The notes under the pieces: generated by a model
Database searches by the model: none
What the model was told of the DNA's origin: nothing
The model's input: the letters and a program-made list of their open reading frames with translations, nothing else
Assembly: GCF_029623345.1 (NCBI RefSeq)
Contig: NZ_JAPYKH010000019.1
Span: forward strand, 1-64,000
Reading direction: 5' to 3'
Source of the DNA: Sphingomonas phyllosphaerae
GTDB lineage: Bacteria > Pseudomonadota > Alphaproteobacteria > Sphingomonadales > Sphingomonadaceae
DNA: 64,000 nucleotides
Made by a program: the position numbers and the translations under genes
In this document: in pieces, positions 16,698 through 25,647 of the stretch
Layout: every line of letters begins with the position of its first letter
How positions within the stretch are numbered: position 1 is the first letter of the stretch

Positions 16698-17241
16698 GGG
16701 GCGCGGCGAACTCGATCGCGAAGGCGTCGTCTCCGGTCCACGCGAGCTTACCGCGCACGACCAGCTCGGCGTCGATCACCACCTCGATCGCGCTGCCGGC
16801 GTCGGCCGGCGGCGCACCGGCGACGCGCACCCCGCCGAGCCCGAGGTCGATCGCGCGATGCTCGGTCAGCCGCGCGTCGATGACGAGCTCGACCGGGCCG
16901 TCGTAGCGGAAGCGCGGGCTGCGCGGCGTCTCGGCCACCGCGCGCAGCGTCGCCTCACCGAGCGGCTCGTCGAAGCTTAGCCCCACCATCATCTCGCGCA
17001 CCCAGCGCACCGTGGCGGCGCGGGCGATCAGGTCGCGAGTCTCGATCGTCACCGCGGCGCCCACCGCGGGCGGCGGATCGAGCTCGATGCCCGCACCGCC
17101 CGGCCCGAGGTTGCGCACGGTGCAGACGTGCTGCCGCCCCGCGACCATCAGCCGACCCAATGCGTAGAGCGTGCGCTCGCGCGGGGCGGCACGCTGCTCC
17201 TCGCCCGCACGCGACGGCACCTGATCGGCCCCCTGGGTCAT
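16639..17241 (-). CDS. Tandem PilZ-domain protein
   Basis: About 200 residues with two PilZ-like halves. The first has PRERTLYALGRL and VRNLGPGGAGIEL, a diverged form of the RxxxR and DxSxxG c-di-GMP motifs. The second has PRFRYDG and RAIDLGLGGVRV, also without the Ser. Weak or absent c-di-GMP binding is therefore possible. I chose the ATG at 17241 because GGAGG lies 5 bases before it; an ATG at 17283 overlaps the stop of the upstream barrel gene as ATGA and would add 14 residues. Either way it is the last gene of the DUF11/barrel operon. Its 3' end overlaps the receiver gene by 59 bases in antiparallel orientation. Confidence 0.78.
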   Translation of the reverse strand: MTQGADQVPSRAGEEQRAAPRERTLYALGRLMVAGRQHVCTVRNLGPGGAGIELDPPPAVGAAVTIETRDLIARAATVRWVREMMVGLSFDEPLGEATLRAVAETPRSPRFRYDGPVELVIDARLTEHRAIDLGLGGVRVAGAPPADAGSAIEVVIDAELVVRGKLAWTGDDAFAIEFAAPLSVRQLAGAIARLEATLRR

Positions 17242-17279
17242 CCCGTCCTCCGTCATGCGCCAGCGCGCCGCGTGATTGG

Positions 17280-20200
17280 TCATCCTGCCCGCCCCAACAA
17301 TGATCCGACGCTGTCGCGATCGAACTTCAGCCGCAGCGTCACATACGGCCCACGCCGCGTGTAGCGATCCTGACCGAAGTCGCGGTCACGATAGCCGCTG
17401 ACGTTATAGCCCGCGCTGATCCACAGGTCACGTGCCGGCGACACGCCCACGTTCGGCCCCGCGCTGAGGGCCATGGTGTGGCTCGAGATACCGTGCTGCA
17501 CCGACCCTTGCACGCCGAGATCGAAGCGACGGCCGAGATCGCGACGCAGCTCGACGCCGACCACCTGGGTAAGCCCGGTGTAATCGTCCGCACCGAAGCT
17601 GCCGCGCACCCATTTGATGCCGTGATACAGCGTCAGCTCGGTGCCGTGGCCCTCGCCCTCGGCCCCGCTGCGATAATTGAGCGCGGCATTGTTGATCGTC
17701 CGCAGCGTCGCCTGGAAGGCGCCGCCGCCCGCACCGACACCGAGCACGTTGCGGTCGGTCACGCCGGCGTCGGCTTCGTCGTGGCGAAGCGAGAGCCGCT
17801 CCAGCAGCGACCAGCGCCCGTCGAGCGGGCGCCACGCCAGCGCGACGTCGCCCGCGAGCGAGACGGCCTTGGCGTCGGGCGACTGGGTCACGCTGTACCA
17901 GCGCAGCCCGGCCGCGAGCGTCCGCCCCTCGCCGAGCGAGCGCAGCGCGCTGCTGGTGAGCCCGAGCCGGTCGCCGGCGTCGCTGGCACGATATTCGGCG
18001 CGACCGTTCCACGACCAGCGCCCCGCGCGATAGCTCGCGCCCAGCGTCACCGCGGCATAGTCCGCGCCCGTGCCGTCCTGCGTGGCGGTGCCGGTCACGC
18101 CCGACTGGAAGGCGTTGACGGTGCCGCCCTCGGGCAGGCGACCGCGCAGCGTGCTGCTCGCGTCGAGCGTCGCGTCGACGATCCAGCGCGACCCGAGCGG
18201 CAGCGACTGGCTGAGCCCGTATTGCGCGAAGAGGCGCTGCGCGTTCTCGCTGCCGACGGCCTGCTGGTTGAGCGTGCTCATGAGCTTGCCGCCGGTCCAG
18301 GGCGCTACGTCGAAGCCGAGCCGGGCGGTCTGCGCGGTGTAGCTGGCGCCCTCGGCGATCTCGTAGCCGCCGATCAGCCGCACCGTCGGCGCAACGCGGT
18401 AAGCGGCACTGAGCTGATGGCGCATCGGGAAGTCGACGCTGGCCTTGTCGCCGCTCGGCGCGACCTGGGTCTGGCCGGTGAGGGTCAGCTTGCCGTCGAG
18501 CACCGCGCGCGTGGCCCCGAGCGTCAGGAGCCGCGAGTCGCGCGCCTGGCCGTCGACGCCGCGATCGGAGGCGAGCTGCGCGCCGGCGAACAGCGCGCCC
18601 GTCTCGCGGCGCCACTCGAGCCGCGTGTCGAGCGCGCTGCGGCTGCCCGGCGCGTCGAGCTGGCGCTGGTACCAGCCAGTCGCGGTGAGCGACAACGCGC
18701 CGCTGAGCTGGACGCGACCGTCGACGCCGAGGCGGCGCGCGCCGGCGTCAACGACATTCTGCTGCGACACACCGAAGCCGCGATCCTGCTGGCGCGCGTA
18801 GAGGAGCAGGTCACCCCGTGCGCCGTGATGCTCGGCCTCGGCCAGCCAGGCACGGCCGGCACTAAGCCCGCCGCGCCCGCCGGTCGCGGCCTCGGCGCGC
18901 AGCTCGGTCGCGGCGCCGGCATGCGCCTTGACGTCGATCGCGACGAGGTCGGCGGCGGCGGTGGTCTCGTCGTGCAGCGCGGTGGCACCCAGCTCGACCT
19001 TGCCGCTGGCCAGCCGCACCGCGCCGCGCGCGCCGGCCACCTTCTTGCGGCCGCTGCCATAGGTCTCATAGTCGACCACGATCACCACCGGGTTGAGCGC
19101 GGCATCGCGCGTCAGCACCGGCTCGCGAAAGCGGATCGTGCCCGCGGCGGCGTCGATGTCATAGTCGATGTGGCGCGTCATCTGCGTGGTCGCGATGATG
19201 CGGTCGGGGCGGAAGCGGTCGCGCACCTCGATCCGCAGCTTGTCGCTGTTGGGCACGATGTCGCGCGCCATCAGCCGGTACGGCCCGCTTAGCCCGTTCC
19301 CCGCGATCTCGTCGCGCGCATAGCGTTCGTCGGTGTGCGCGGCGAAGGCGCTGAACAGCAGGCGCTCGCCGTCATATTCGGCCTTCAGCCCGTTGAGCGT
19401 GCGGCTGTAGCGACCCAGCCGGGTCTGCGTCAGCCCGGTCTCATAGTCGCCGAACAGCGCATAGAATTCGCGCCGCTCCAGCCGCAGGTACAGCTTGCGA
19501 TCGGTCGCGGCGTCATAGCCCTGGCGCGTGCCGTCGCCGTAGACGGTGTAATAGCGGTCGGGGTCGATCGTGCCGAGCAGCCCGCGCGTCGGGTCGCGGC
19601 GGCGATCGCTGTCATAGGCGATCGTCGCCAGCCACGATCCCTTGATCCGCCCCTTGGCGTAGAGCGCGAGCTGGCCGTCGCGCACCGTGCCACCGCGCAC
19701 GCCCGCGGGCAGCGTACCGCCGTGCCGGCGCAGCGTGTCATAGCCGAGCGTGCCGGCGCCGAAGCCCACGACGGTCCAGTCTCGCGCCGGGGCGGCGAGC
19801 CAGCCGGTGAGGTCGACGGTGCGGCGCGTGTCGCGGTCGGCAAGCTCGACGTGCGCGCGCACCGCCCCGCTCTGCATCGTCGGTTCGAGCGCGATGAAGG
19901 CATAGCCGTCGTCGCCGACCACCTGCGCGCTGTGCGTGCCGCCGTCGGCGACCTGGCGGCGCTCCTGCGCGATCGCGACCTCCTCGGCCACGGCATAAGG
20001 CGCGTCGACGCGCACGGTGAGCAACGTCCCCGCCCGCACCGGGCGGCCGCTCGCGTCGGTGGCGCGCAGCGCGAGCAGTGGGCGGGTGAGCCCGTCGGCC
20101 ACCAGCCGGCTCTTCTCGGCGATCGCGACGACCTGCGTGGGCGCACCGGACGTGTGGACGATGCGGGTCAGCGTCGCCGCGACCGCACCATCGGCGTCGA

Positions 20201-22274
20201 GCACGCGCGCGACGAGCTGATTGTCCCCCGCGCGCAGCGGCAGGCCCGACCAGCGCGCCACCGCAATGGTGCGGGTGGGGTCGAGGTCGGTGCCGTCGAA
20301 GGCGAGCGGGTCGCTCGGCTCGCCGTTGATCGTCAGCGCGACGCGCTGGCCGGGCAGATGCTTGATCGCGACGCGGACGGCGGGCGCACGCGGGTTATGG
20401 TCGGGCTCGGGGAACAGGAAGGCGATGCCCGGCGCCTGGCCGGCGAACCAGTCGCGCGCGGCGCCCGCCGCGGCGGCGTCGGCGAGCACCGGCACGGGTA
20501 GGGCAGCGGCCGCGGCGGCGGTGCGGCCGGTCGGGCGGAGCTGGAAATCGACCCGCTTCAGCAGCCCGCCCTCGCTCTCGACGAAGCGCGAGGTGGCGCT
20601 GCCGGCCTGGCGCGTGTCGGCGTCGCACGCCACCGGCGCGTGGCTGGCGGGCACGGAGTCGCGGTCGAGCGCGACGACGTGGCGGCCCGGGCGCACCCCC
20701 TCGAGATGGTACAGACCGTCCTTGTCGGTGACGACATAGGTGCCGTCCTCGAGCAGCAGCCGGATACCGGGCACGCCACGCCGCCCCGCCACCGGATCGC
20801 GGCAGTCGCCCTCGGTCACGCGGCCGATGACGGTGAAGCCGTCGGAGAAGAGCAGCGGCCGGATCCGCACCGCCGCCGCGGCCTCGTTGCCGGTCACGCC
20901 CGCGCTGCCGCTGGCGAGCACGCGGTTGACCGTGTCGCCGGGCTTGGCGCCGGCAGCGATCGAGACGGTGTAGCGCAGCTCCGCGGTGGCATGCGCCGCG
21001 ATCTCGGGCAGCGCGAAGGTGAGCTTGCGCCCGTCCGGCGCGAGCTCGGGTTCGGTCACGCCGCGGGTGGAGCCGCGCTGATAGCGCAGGCCGGCGGGCA
21101 ACAGGTCGGTCACCGACACGGCACGCGCCGCCCGCTCGCCGCGGTTGGTCACGGTGACGCGATATTGCACGACGTCGCCCGGCGACGCCTCGCGCGTCGA
21201 GGCGGTTTTGCTCAGCAGCAGTATGGTGTCGCCGGTGCGATCCAGCGGGATATCGGAGTAGAAGGGGTCGGGCGTGGTGATCGTGAAGCCTGCGCCGAAC
21301 GACGCGGCGTTGATCATGTACGGACGCCCCCCCGGGTCGAGCAGCCGCGCCAGCTCGCCCGGGTCGCGCGTCGACGGCGCGACATAATTAGCGGGCGGTA
21401 CGATGCGTAGGTGGTAGGTGCCGGGCGCGACCAGCGGAAAGCGGTAGTTGCCGGTGGTGAAGCGATACTCGCGACCGCTCGAATCGTGCGCCGAGCCGCC
21501 GCTGACGACGGTCGCGGGATAGGCGCTGACGCCGTCGTCGCCGAAGACCTGCGCGACATTGCCGTCGCCGTCGAGCAGCGTCACCTCGGCGCCGTCGACC
21601 AGCGCGCCGGTGGCCGAGTCGAACACGTAGCCGGCCGGGTCGACCAGCACCGACGCCTCCGACGCCATGCTCAGCGCATTGCCCGCGTACGACAGACGCA
21701 GCCGCATGCCGCGATTGCGGGTCGGATCGCAGGCAGCGAGCTCGGGCTGGGTGCCGCCGCCCGGTACGCCGCCGGCGAAGACACCGGTATTCGGGCCAGT
21801 CTCGAGCAGCGGCAGCTTGACGGTGCGCGAGTCGGTGGTGACGTCGATCCAGTCGGTCTCGCGCACCGCGGGATCGTGGTTGTCCGCGGCGGCGTCGAGC
21901 ACGATGATCATCGGCTGCTTGGTATCGATCGTGCGCAGCGGCGCCGCGCGCGCGAGATCGGCGGCCTCGATCGGCGCCGGGGTGAACGGCGCTGCGGCGT
22001 CGGGACCGCAGTGCATACCGGTGAGCCGATAGCCGATCGGCAGCAGCCGGAAGCTCAGCGAGCTCGGGCGCCTGGTCCGGTCGACCGCGAGCGTGACGGT
22101 GTTCGAGTCGATCGTCGTGCGCGCGGCGGGCGCGCCGAAGCTGAGCCGCGCGGTGTTGCTCACCTGCGCGAGCTGCCCCTCGGCGCCGGTCGCCAGCGCG
22201 GCGAGCGCGCACAGCGTCGCCGCCGCGAGCGTGCGCAGCGTGGCGTAGGCAGAGAGGGCGCGCGATGCGGGCAT
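17280..22274 (-). CDS. Giant DUF11/SdrD-like protein with C-terminal beta-barrel
   Basis: A 1664-residue secreted protein, probably outer-membrane. After a signal peptide (LAAATLCALAALATGAEG), an N-terminal module reads QVSNTARLSFG then DSNTVTLAVD, as in its operon partners. Residues ~345-470 form a DUF11 repeat (SPGDVVQYRVTVTNRGERAA, VTDLLPAGLRYQ). About 475-545 is a carboxypeptidase-regulatory/SpaA-like beta fold (GRVTEGDCRDP, VTDKDGLYHLEGVRPGRH). From about 880 to the end, alternating amphipathic strands (YGDGTRQGYDAATDRKLYLR, FALFGDYETGL-like repeats) end in YVTLRLKFD, typical of an outer-membrane barrel. I chose the ATG at 22274 by its signal peptide and CAGGGA upstream. The frame is open to 22637, but that part lies in the previous gene. 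The function may be adhesion, glycan export or surface assembly. Confidence 0.8.
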   Translation of the reverse strand: MPASRALSAYATLRTLAAATLCALAALATGAEGQLAQVSNTARLSFGAPAARTTIDSNTVTLAVDRTRRPSSLSFRLLPIGYRLTGMHCGPDAAAPFTPAPIEAADLARAAPLRTIDTKQPMIIVLDAAADNHDPAVRETDWIDVTTDSRTVKLPLLETGPNTGVFAGGVPGGGTQPELAACDPTRNRGMRLRLSYAGNALSMASEASVLVDPAGYVFDSATGALVDGAEVTLLDGDGNVAQVFGDDGVSAYPATVVSGGSAHDSSGREYRFTTGNYRFPLVAPGTYHLRIVPPANYVAPSTRDPGELARLLDPGGRPYMINAASFGAGFTITTPDPFYSDIPLDRTGDTILLLSKTASTREASPGDVVQYRVTVTNRGERAARAVSVTDLLPAGLRYQRGSTRGVTEPELAPDGRKLTFALPEIAAHATAELRYTVSIAAGAKPGDTVNRVLASGSAGVTGNEAAAAVRIRPLLFSDGFTVIGRVTEGDCRDPVAGRRGVPGIRLLLEDGTYVVTDKDGLYHLEGVRPGRHVVALDRDSVPASHAPVACDADTRQAGSATSRFVESEGGLLKRVDFQLRPTGRTAAAAAALPVPVLADAAAAGAARDWFAGQAPGIAFLFPEPDHNPRAPAVRVAIKHLPGQRVALTINGEPSDPLAFDGTDLDPTRTIAVARWSGLPLRAGDNQLVARVLDADGAVAATLTRIVHTSGAPTQVVAIAEKSRLVADGLTRPLLALRATDASGRPVRAGTLLTVRVDAPYAVAEEVAIAQERRQVADGGTHSAQVVGDDGYAFIALEPTMQSGAVRAHVELADRDTRRTVDLTGWLAAPARDWTVVGFGAGTLGYDTLRRHGGTLPAGVRGGTVRDGQLALYAKGRIKGSWLATIAYDSDRRRDPTRGLLGTIDPDRYYTVYGDGTRQGYDAATDRKLYLRLERREFYALFGDYETGLTQTRLGRYSRTLNGLKAEYDGERLLFSAFAAHTDERYARDEIAGNGLSGPYRLMARDIVPNSDKLRIEVRDRFRPDRIIATTQMTRHIDYDIDAAAGTIRFREPVLTRDAALNPVVIVVDYETYGSGRKKVAGARGAVRLASGKVELGATALHDETTAAADLVAIDVKAHAGAATELRAEAATGGRGGLSAGRAWLAEAEHHGARGDLLLYARQQDRGFGVSQQNVVDAGARRLGVDGRVQLSGALSLTATGWYQRQLDAPGSRSALDTRLEWRRETGALFAGAQLASDRGVDGQARDSRLLTLGATRAVLDGKLTLTGQTQVAPSGDKASVDFPMRHQLSAAYRVAPTVRLIGGYEIAEGASYTAQTARLGFDVAPWTGGKLMSTLNQQAVGSENAQRLFAQYGLSQSLPLGSRWIVDATLDASSTLRGRLPEGGTVNAFQSGVTGTATQDGTGADYAAVTLGASYRAGRWSWNGRAEYRASDAGDRLGLTSSALRSLGEGRTLAAGLRWYSVTQSPDAKAVSLAGDVALAWRPLDGRWSLLERLSLRHDEADAGVTDRNVLGVGAGGGAFQATLRTINNAALNYRSGAEGEGHGTELTLYHGIKWVRGSFGADDYTGLTQVVGVELRRDLGRRFDLGVQGSVQHGISSHTMALSAGPNVGVSPARDLWISAGYNVSGYRDRDFGQDRYTRRGPYVTLRLKFDRDSVGSLLGRAG

Positions 22275-22339
22275 GCAGGATCCCTGCCCGGCGCGCGGGC
22301 GCGCGCCGGGGGTGGATGACGAGCGGGAGCTGACCGGGC

Positions 22340-23476
22340 TTAGTCGATCGTCACCTTGAACGACGCCGCCACCGCGCCGCCGCCGCTGACGGTACCGACG
22401 TTGGCGATCACCTTCTTGGCGACGCCGTCGAACGAGGCGGTGACGCCGTCGGTCTCGGTGGCGTCGTCCGAGTCGTCGTCCTCGGTCGATCCGTTGACGA
22501 CGCAGGCGATGCCGAGCGCGCCGGGGGTGCCGATCGAGATCGAGCCGGGCACATAAGTGGTGTGCGCGGGGACGACGTCGTTCAGCGTCACGCCGTTGGC
22601 GCTGGCGTTGAGCGTCGCGTTGCTGACCCGCAGGCAATATTCGACCGTGGCGCCGGGGATCGCCTTGGGGTTGGCGGAGCCGAGCCCGTCCGCCAGCACG
22701 CGCGCCGATTTGGCGACGCTCAGCGCGACATTGTTGATCGCGACGAAATAGCCCGAATAGGCGCGGCCCTGACCGTTGCGCGCGATGTCGCCGAGCAGCG
22801 CGCCGTCGCTGTCATCGTCGGCGAAGACGATGTCGACGGTGCCGTCGGCGCCGTTGAGGTTGAGGTCGGTCGCGATCAGCGCGCTGCCCTGCGTGCCGGA
22901 CTGGCCGCCCGCCGCGGCGACGACCCGGAGCGAGTCATAGGCATATTGCGCCCCGGCCTGGTTGGGCACGTTGCCGACGATGAAGACGGTGACCGAGGCG
23001 TCGGGGGCGAGCTCGTCGATCCACGTCTGCGTGTCGACCCCCGCGTCGTAGCGGCCGTTGCCGTTCGAATCGACATAGGCGCGCAGGCTGGTGAGATCGA
23101 AATTGTCGCTGCCGGGGAACAGCCCGAGCGAGATGTTCTGCTGATCGGGATCGAGCAGGAAGTCCTGCACGTCGTTGGTCAGGTTGGTGACGCGGAAGGT
23201 CGTCACCGCATTCTGATCGCCCAGATTGACCTGGGTCGGCCCGGTCTGCGCCGTGACGACGGTGAAGTTGACCTTCTTGTCGACCACGAAGCTGGCGGTG
23301 GTCGAGGTGGTCGACTGGTTGGTGCCGTTGACCGAGTAGGTCACCGAGGCGGTGTTGTCGATCCGCGTGCCGGCGGTGGTCAGCTGCGCCGCCGCGGTCT
23401 GCGCCTGCGCCGCGCCGGCGACGCCGGCGAGGGCTGTCCCCGCCAGCAGCACGGCCATGGCCCTTCTCACGAACAT
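22340..23476 (-). CDS. Secreted DUF11-like surface protein with Ca-type loop
   Basis: A 378-residue protein with a Sec signal (MAVLLAGTALAGVAGAAQAQ). The mature N-terminus AGTRIDNTASVTYSVNG matches the start module of the other operon proteins. DSNGNGRYDAGVD has the D-x-N-x-N-G-x-Y-D spacing of a dockerin/EF-hand-like calcium loop, and FADDDSDG is a second acidic loop. A DUF11-like domain follows (ATVEYCLRVSNATLNAS, VTLNDVVPAHTTYVPGS). The chain ends SFKVTID and has no membrane anchor, so it may be periplasmic, or exported and held by the barrel protein encoded 65 bases downstream. The ATG is preceded by AAAGGAC. I do not recognise a named family beyond DUF11. Confidence 0.75.
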   Translation of the reverse strand: MFVRRAMAVLLAGTALAGVAGAAQAQTAAAQLTTAGTRIDNTASVTYSVNGTNQSTTSTTASFVVDKKVNFTVVTAQTGPTQVNLGDQNAVTTFRVTNLTNDVQDFLLDPDQQNISLGLFPGSDNFDLTSLRAYVDSNGNGRYDAGVDTQTWIDELAPDASVTVFIVGNVPNQAGAQYAYDSLRVVAAAGGQSGTQGSALIATDLNLNGADGTVDIVFADDDSDGALLGDIARNGQGRAYSGYFVAINNVALSVAKSARVLADGLGSANPKAIPGATVEYCLRVSNATLNASANGVTLNDVVPAHTTYVPGSISIGTPGALGIACVVNGSTEDDDSDDATETDGVTASFDGVAKKVIANVGTVSGGGAVAASFKVTID

Positions 23477-23511
23477 GTTGTGTCCTTTCTGTTAAGCGTG
23501 GATGGTCGGGA

Positions 23512-23982
23512 TCACTTGAGCGCGGCCTGGAAGGCGAACTCGCCCTGCGCGCCGGGCGCGAGCGGGCGCGCGAGGCGCCAGCGCACGTGGGTGACGTCAT
23601 CGGCCGCGGCGGCGCGGCGGATGCCGTTCGCCGCGACAGTCAGCTGATCGAGCGCGCCATAGGCGCGACCGTCGACCGACAGCTCGGGCGCGCTCGAGCC
23701 CGGCAGCGGCGCGCGATAGGCGACCCCGCGGGGCACCGGATTGTCGAACACGATGTTGCTGAGCGGCTGCGTGCCGGTGTTGCGATAGGCCAGCACGAAG
23801 ACGACGCGATCGCCGGGCACGGCCCGTTTGGCGGGCACCAGCGCCACGCGCGTGGTGCCGTCGGCGGCGCGCTGCTTGCTCTCGACCAGCACCTTGGAGG
23901 TGACCTGGAGCGGGCCGGCGGGGGCTGCGATGACGGCGGGCGCGGCGAGCGCCGCACCGAGCAGCAGGAGCGGACGGATCAT
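23512..23982 (-). CDS. Small secreted DUF11-like protein
   Basis: A 156-residue protein with a signal peptide (IRPLLLLGAALAAPAVIAAP). One Ig-like unit is visible: KRAVPGDRVVFVLAYRNTG, then NIVFDNPVPRGVAYRAPLPG, the pattern of DUF11 repeats, closing with PGAQGEFAFQAALK. I chose the ATG at 23982 because AGGAG sits 8 bases upstream; the in-frame GTG at 23997 lacks a ribosome site. It starts 11 bases after the preceding stop and ends 35 bases before the next gene, so it is within the same operon. It may be a chaperone or subunit for the larger DUF11 proteins; this is inference. Confidence 0.75.
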   Translation of the reverse strand: MIRPLLLLGAALAAPAVIAAPAGPLQVTSKVLVESKQRAADGTTRVALVPAKRAVPGDRVVFVLAYRNTGTQPLSNIVFDNPVPRGVAYRAPLPGSSAPELSVDGRAYGALDQLTVAANGIRRAAAADDVTHVRWRLARPLAPGAQGEFAFQAALK

Positions 23983-23993
23983 GCGGAGACTCC

Positions 23994-24911
23994 TCACAGG
24001 ATGATGGCCTTGAAGCGGATGGTGCGGGTGGTGCCGGCGGGCATGTCGCCGAGCGCGACCCGCACGGTGCTGCCGTCGAGCCGCGCGACGTCGCCGTCGG
24101 CCCCGTCGCTGAGCGGGCGGTCGTCGAGCGTCATGCTGCCCGCGACGAAGCGCGTGCCCTCGGGCACGACATCGCTGACTTCGACCGCCGGGCAGTCGCG
24201 GGCGAAGCGGGCCACCAACGTGTAGGTCACGACCGAGCCGATGATCGCGCGCGCGCTGCCGTCCGGAGCGACGACCGACTGCGCCTTGTCGAGCCGCGCC
24301 GCGGCGGTGTCGGCGGTGAGCCGGGCGCTCGCGCTGGCGCGCGCGCCATTGCTCCCCACCACCGCATCGGTACCGGCGGGGCCGGCGGCGGGAAGCAGCG
24401 TCCCCGCCGCACCGCTGCCCGCGTGCGCGGCGACCGTGGCGGCGACGGTCGCGCCCTCGGCGGCACCGGCGACCAGCACGAAGACACGCGCGCTGGCACC
24501 CGCGGCGAGCGTCACCGTCGCATCGCCCTTGTCGATCGCGGGATCGTAGCGGCCGTTCGCGTCGACGTCGGGCACGATCGCGGTGACGCTCGCCCCTAGA
24601 TCGACCGTGGCGGTGAGATCATAACGCGCCGGCGCGTTGCCGCTGTTGGTGACGGTGAAGGCGATCGGCAGAGTCGCGGCGCCGGTCACCGCCACGCTGG
24701 CGACGTCGGCGGCGAGCGCGACGTCGACCAGCGCGTCGATCGCGACCGAGACCGTGTTGCTGTTGATCGTGCGCGGCGCGTCGCCGGCGACGATCAGCTG
24801 CGCAGTGTTGACGATGCGCGTGCCGGCGGGCGTGGCCGCGAACGACGGCACCGCGAGCGACAACGCCGCCGCGATCACCGCCATCCCTGCCGTCCACCGT
24901 CCCGGCGTCAT
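23994..24911 (-). CDS. Secreted DUF11-like protein, first gene of envelope operon
   Basis: About 305 residues with a signal peptide (AVIAAALSLAVPSFAATP). It begins PAGTRIVNTAQLIVAGDAP then INSNTVSVAID, the module shared with the 378- and 1664-residue partners. DVDANGRYDPAID repeats the calcium-type loop of the 378-residue protein. The last third is DUF11-like: SVVTYTLVARFARDCPAVE, VSDVVPEGTRFVAGSM. The ATG at 24911 has GGGAG 8 bases upstream; the ATG at 24917 is too close to it. It heads the operon, with no gene on its strand for more than 700 bases upstream. Confidence 0.72.
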   Translation of the reverse strand: MTPGRWTAGMAVIAAALSLAVPSFAATPAGTRIVNTAQLIVAGDAPRTINSNTVSVAIDALVDVALAADVASVAVTGAATLPIAFTVTNSGNAPARYDLTATVDLGASVTAIVPDVDANGRYDPAIDKGDATVTLAAGASARVFVLVAGAAEGATVAATVAAHAGSGAAGTLLPAAGPAGTDAVVGSNGARASASARLTADTAAARLDKAQSVVAPDGSARAIIGSVVTYTLVARFARDCPAVEVSDVVPEGTRFVAGSMTLDDRPLSDGADGDVARLDGSTVRVALGDMPAGTTRTIRFKAIIL

Positions 24912-25169
24912 CGCCATTACTCCCGCGTCCCGCCCGACGCGGGCGTGTGAGAGCGATCAGCGGCTGATCTGGTTAAGTAGGTGCTAGCGACGTTGCTTCA
25001 TTGCCGACGGATAAGACCGAAGTCGAACGAGTGAGCCGCGCATTTTACATCGATCGCCGCACAGTCGGGCCGATCGAGCGCAGGCGGCACCTTGCCTCCG
25101 CCGGTCGCCGGGTTCAGCGTTTCGGCGCATGGATGCGTCCGAATGCGGGCGCGCACCGGGGGTGAGAGA

Positions 25170-25445
25170 ATGACCGAGGCGCCCGCGATCCTGGTCGGCT
25201 GGAAGCGCGACCGCACGCGCCACGGCTTCGTCGTGACGCTGCAGCTGGCACGCTCGGCAGAGGACGTGCGGCGCCAGGATTACGAGCGGGTCAGCCTGGT
25301 GGTGAACGACCGCCAGCTACGCTCCCTCACGCGCGATCTGGTCCGCGCGCTCGACGACCGCGGTCTGGAGACCTTCCACCGCCCGACCGGTTGGCGTCGC
25401 TGGACCGCGCTGCTGCGCAAGGGGGCGCGGAGCTCTAGAGCCTGA
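25170..25445 (+). CDS. Small conserved-looking hypothetical protein
   Basis: A 91-residue protein starting MTEAPAILVGWKRDRTRHG, with GGGTGAGAGA upstream of the ATG at 25170. The composition is mixed alpha/beta and basic (RRQDYERVSLVVNDRQLRS, LTRDLVRALDDRGLE), and no signal or membrane segment is seen. The codon bias is like that of its neighbours. It is divergent from the DUF11 operon and convergent with the GH2 gene. I do not recognise the family. The well-formed beta-alpha pattern and start site argue that it is real. Confidence 0.6.
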   Translation: MTEAPAILVGWKRDRTRHGFVVTLQLARSAEDVRRQDYERVSLVVNDRQLRSLTRDLVRALDDRGLETFHRPTGWRRWTALLRKGARSSRA

Positions 25446-25647
25446 GCCACCGCGTCCGAACCGTCAGCGTGCTTCGACGCACGCCGGAGTGACAAGCGTC
25501 ACCGCCTCCCGCTCTTGGCTCCCGCGTGCGCGGGAGCGCGGCTCGGCGTGGACCGATCAGTCTGAGATGAACGCGACGCCCGTCGATCTGCACTCCTGCG
25601 TGCGCAGGAGCACGGTCTACCATCGGGTCTGTGTGCGAAGGTCGCTA
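25446..25647. repeat. Intergenic stretch with three short palindromes
   Basis: This gap holds GCGTGC/GCACGC (25467-25484, loop TTCGAC), a perfect GCTCCCGCG-TG-CGCGGGAGC (25518-25537) and a perfect CTCCTGCG-TG-CGCAGGAG (25593-25610). The last two share a design (CTCCnGCG-TG-CGCnGGAG) with 39230-39249. They are probably dispersed palindromic elements. They could also act as transcript ends for the two convergent genes, although no T-runs follow. Confidence 0.6.

Noticed and set aside
22275..22637. N-terminal extension of the giant barrel protein to 22637
   Set aside because: The extension is a shadow of the preceding gene and lies before a clear signal peptide at 22274.
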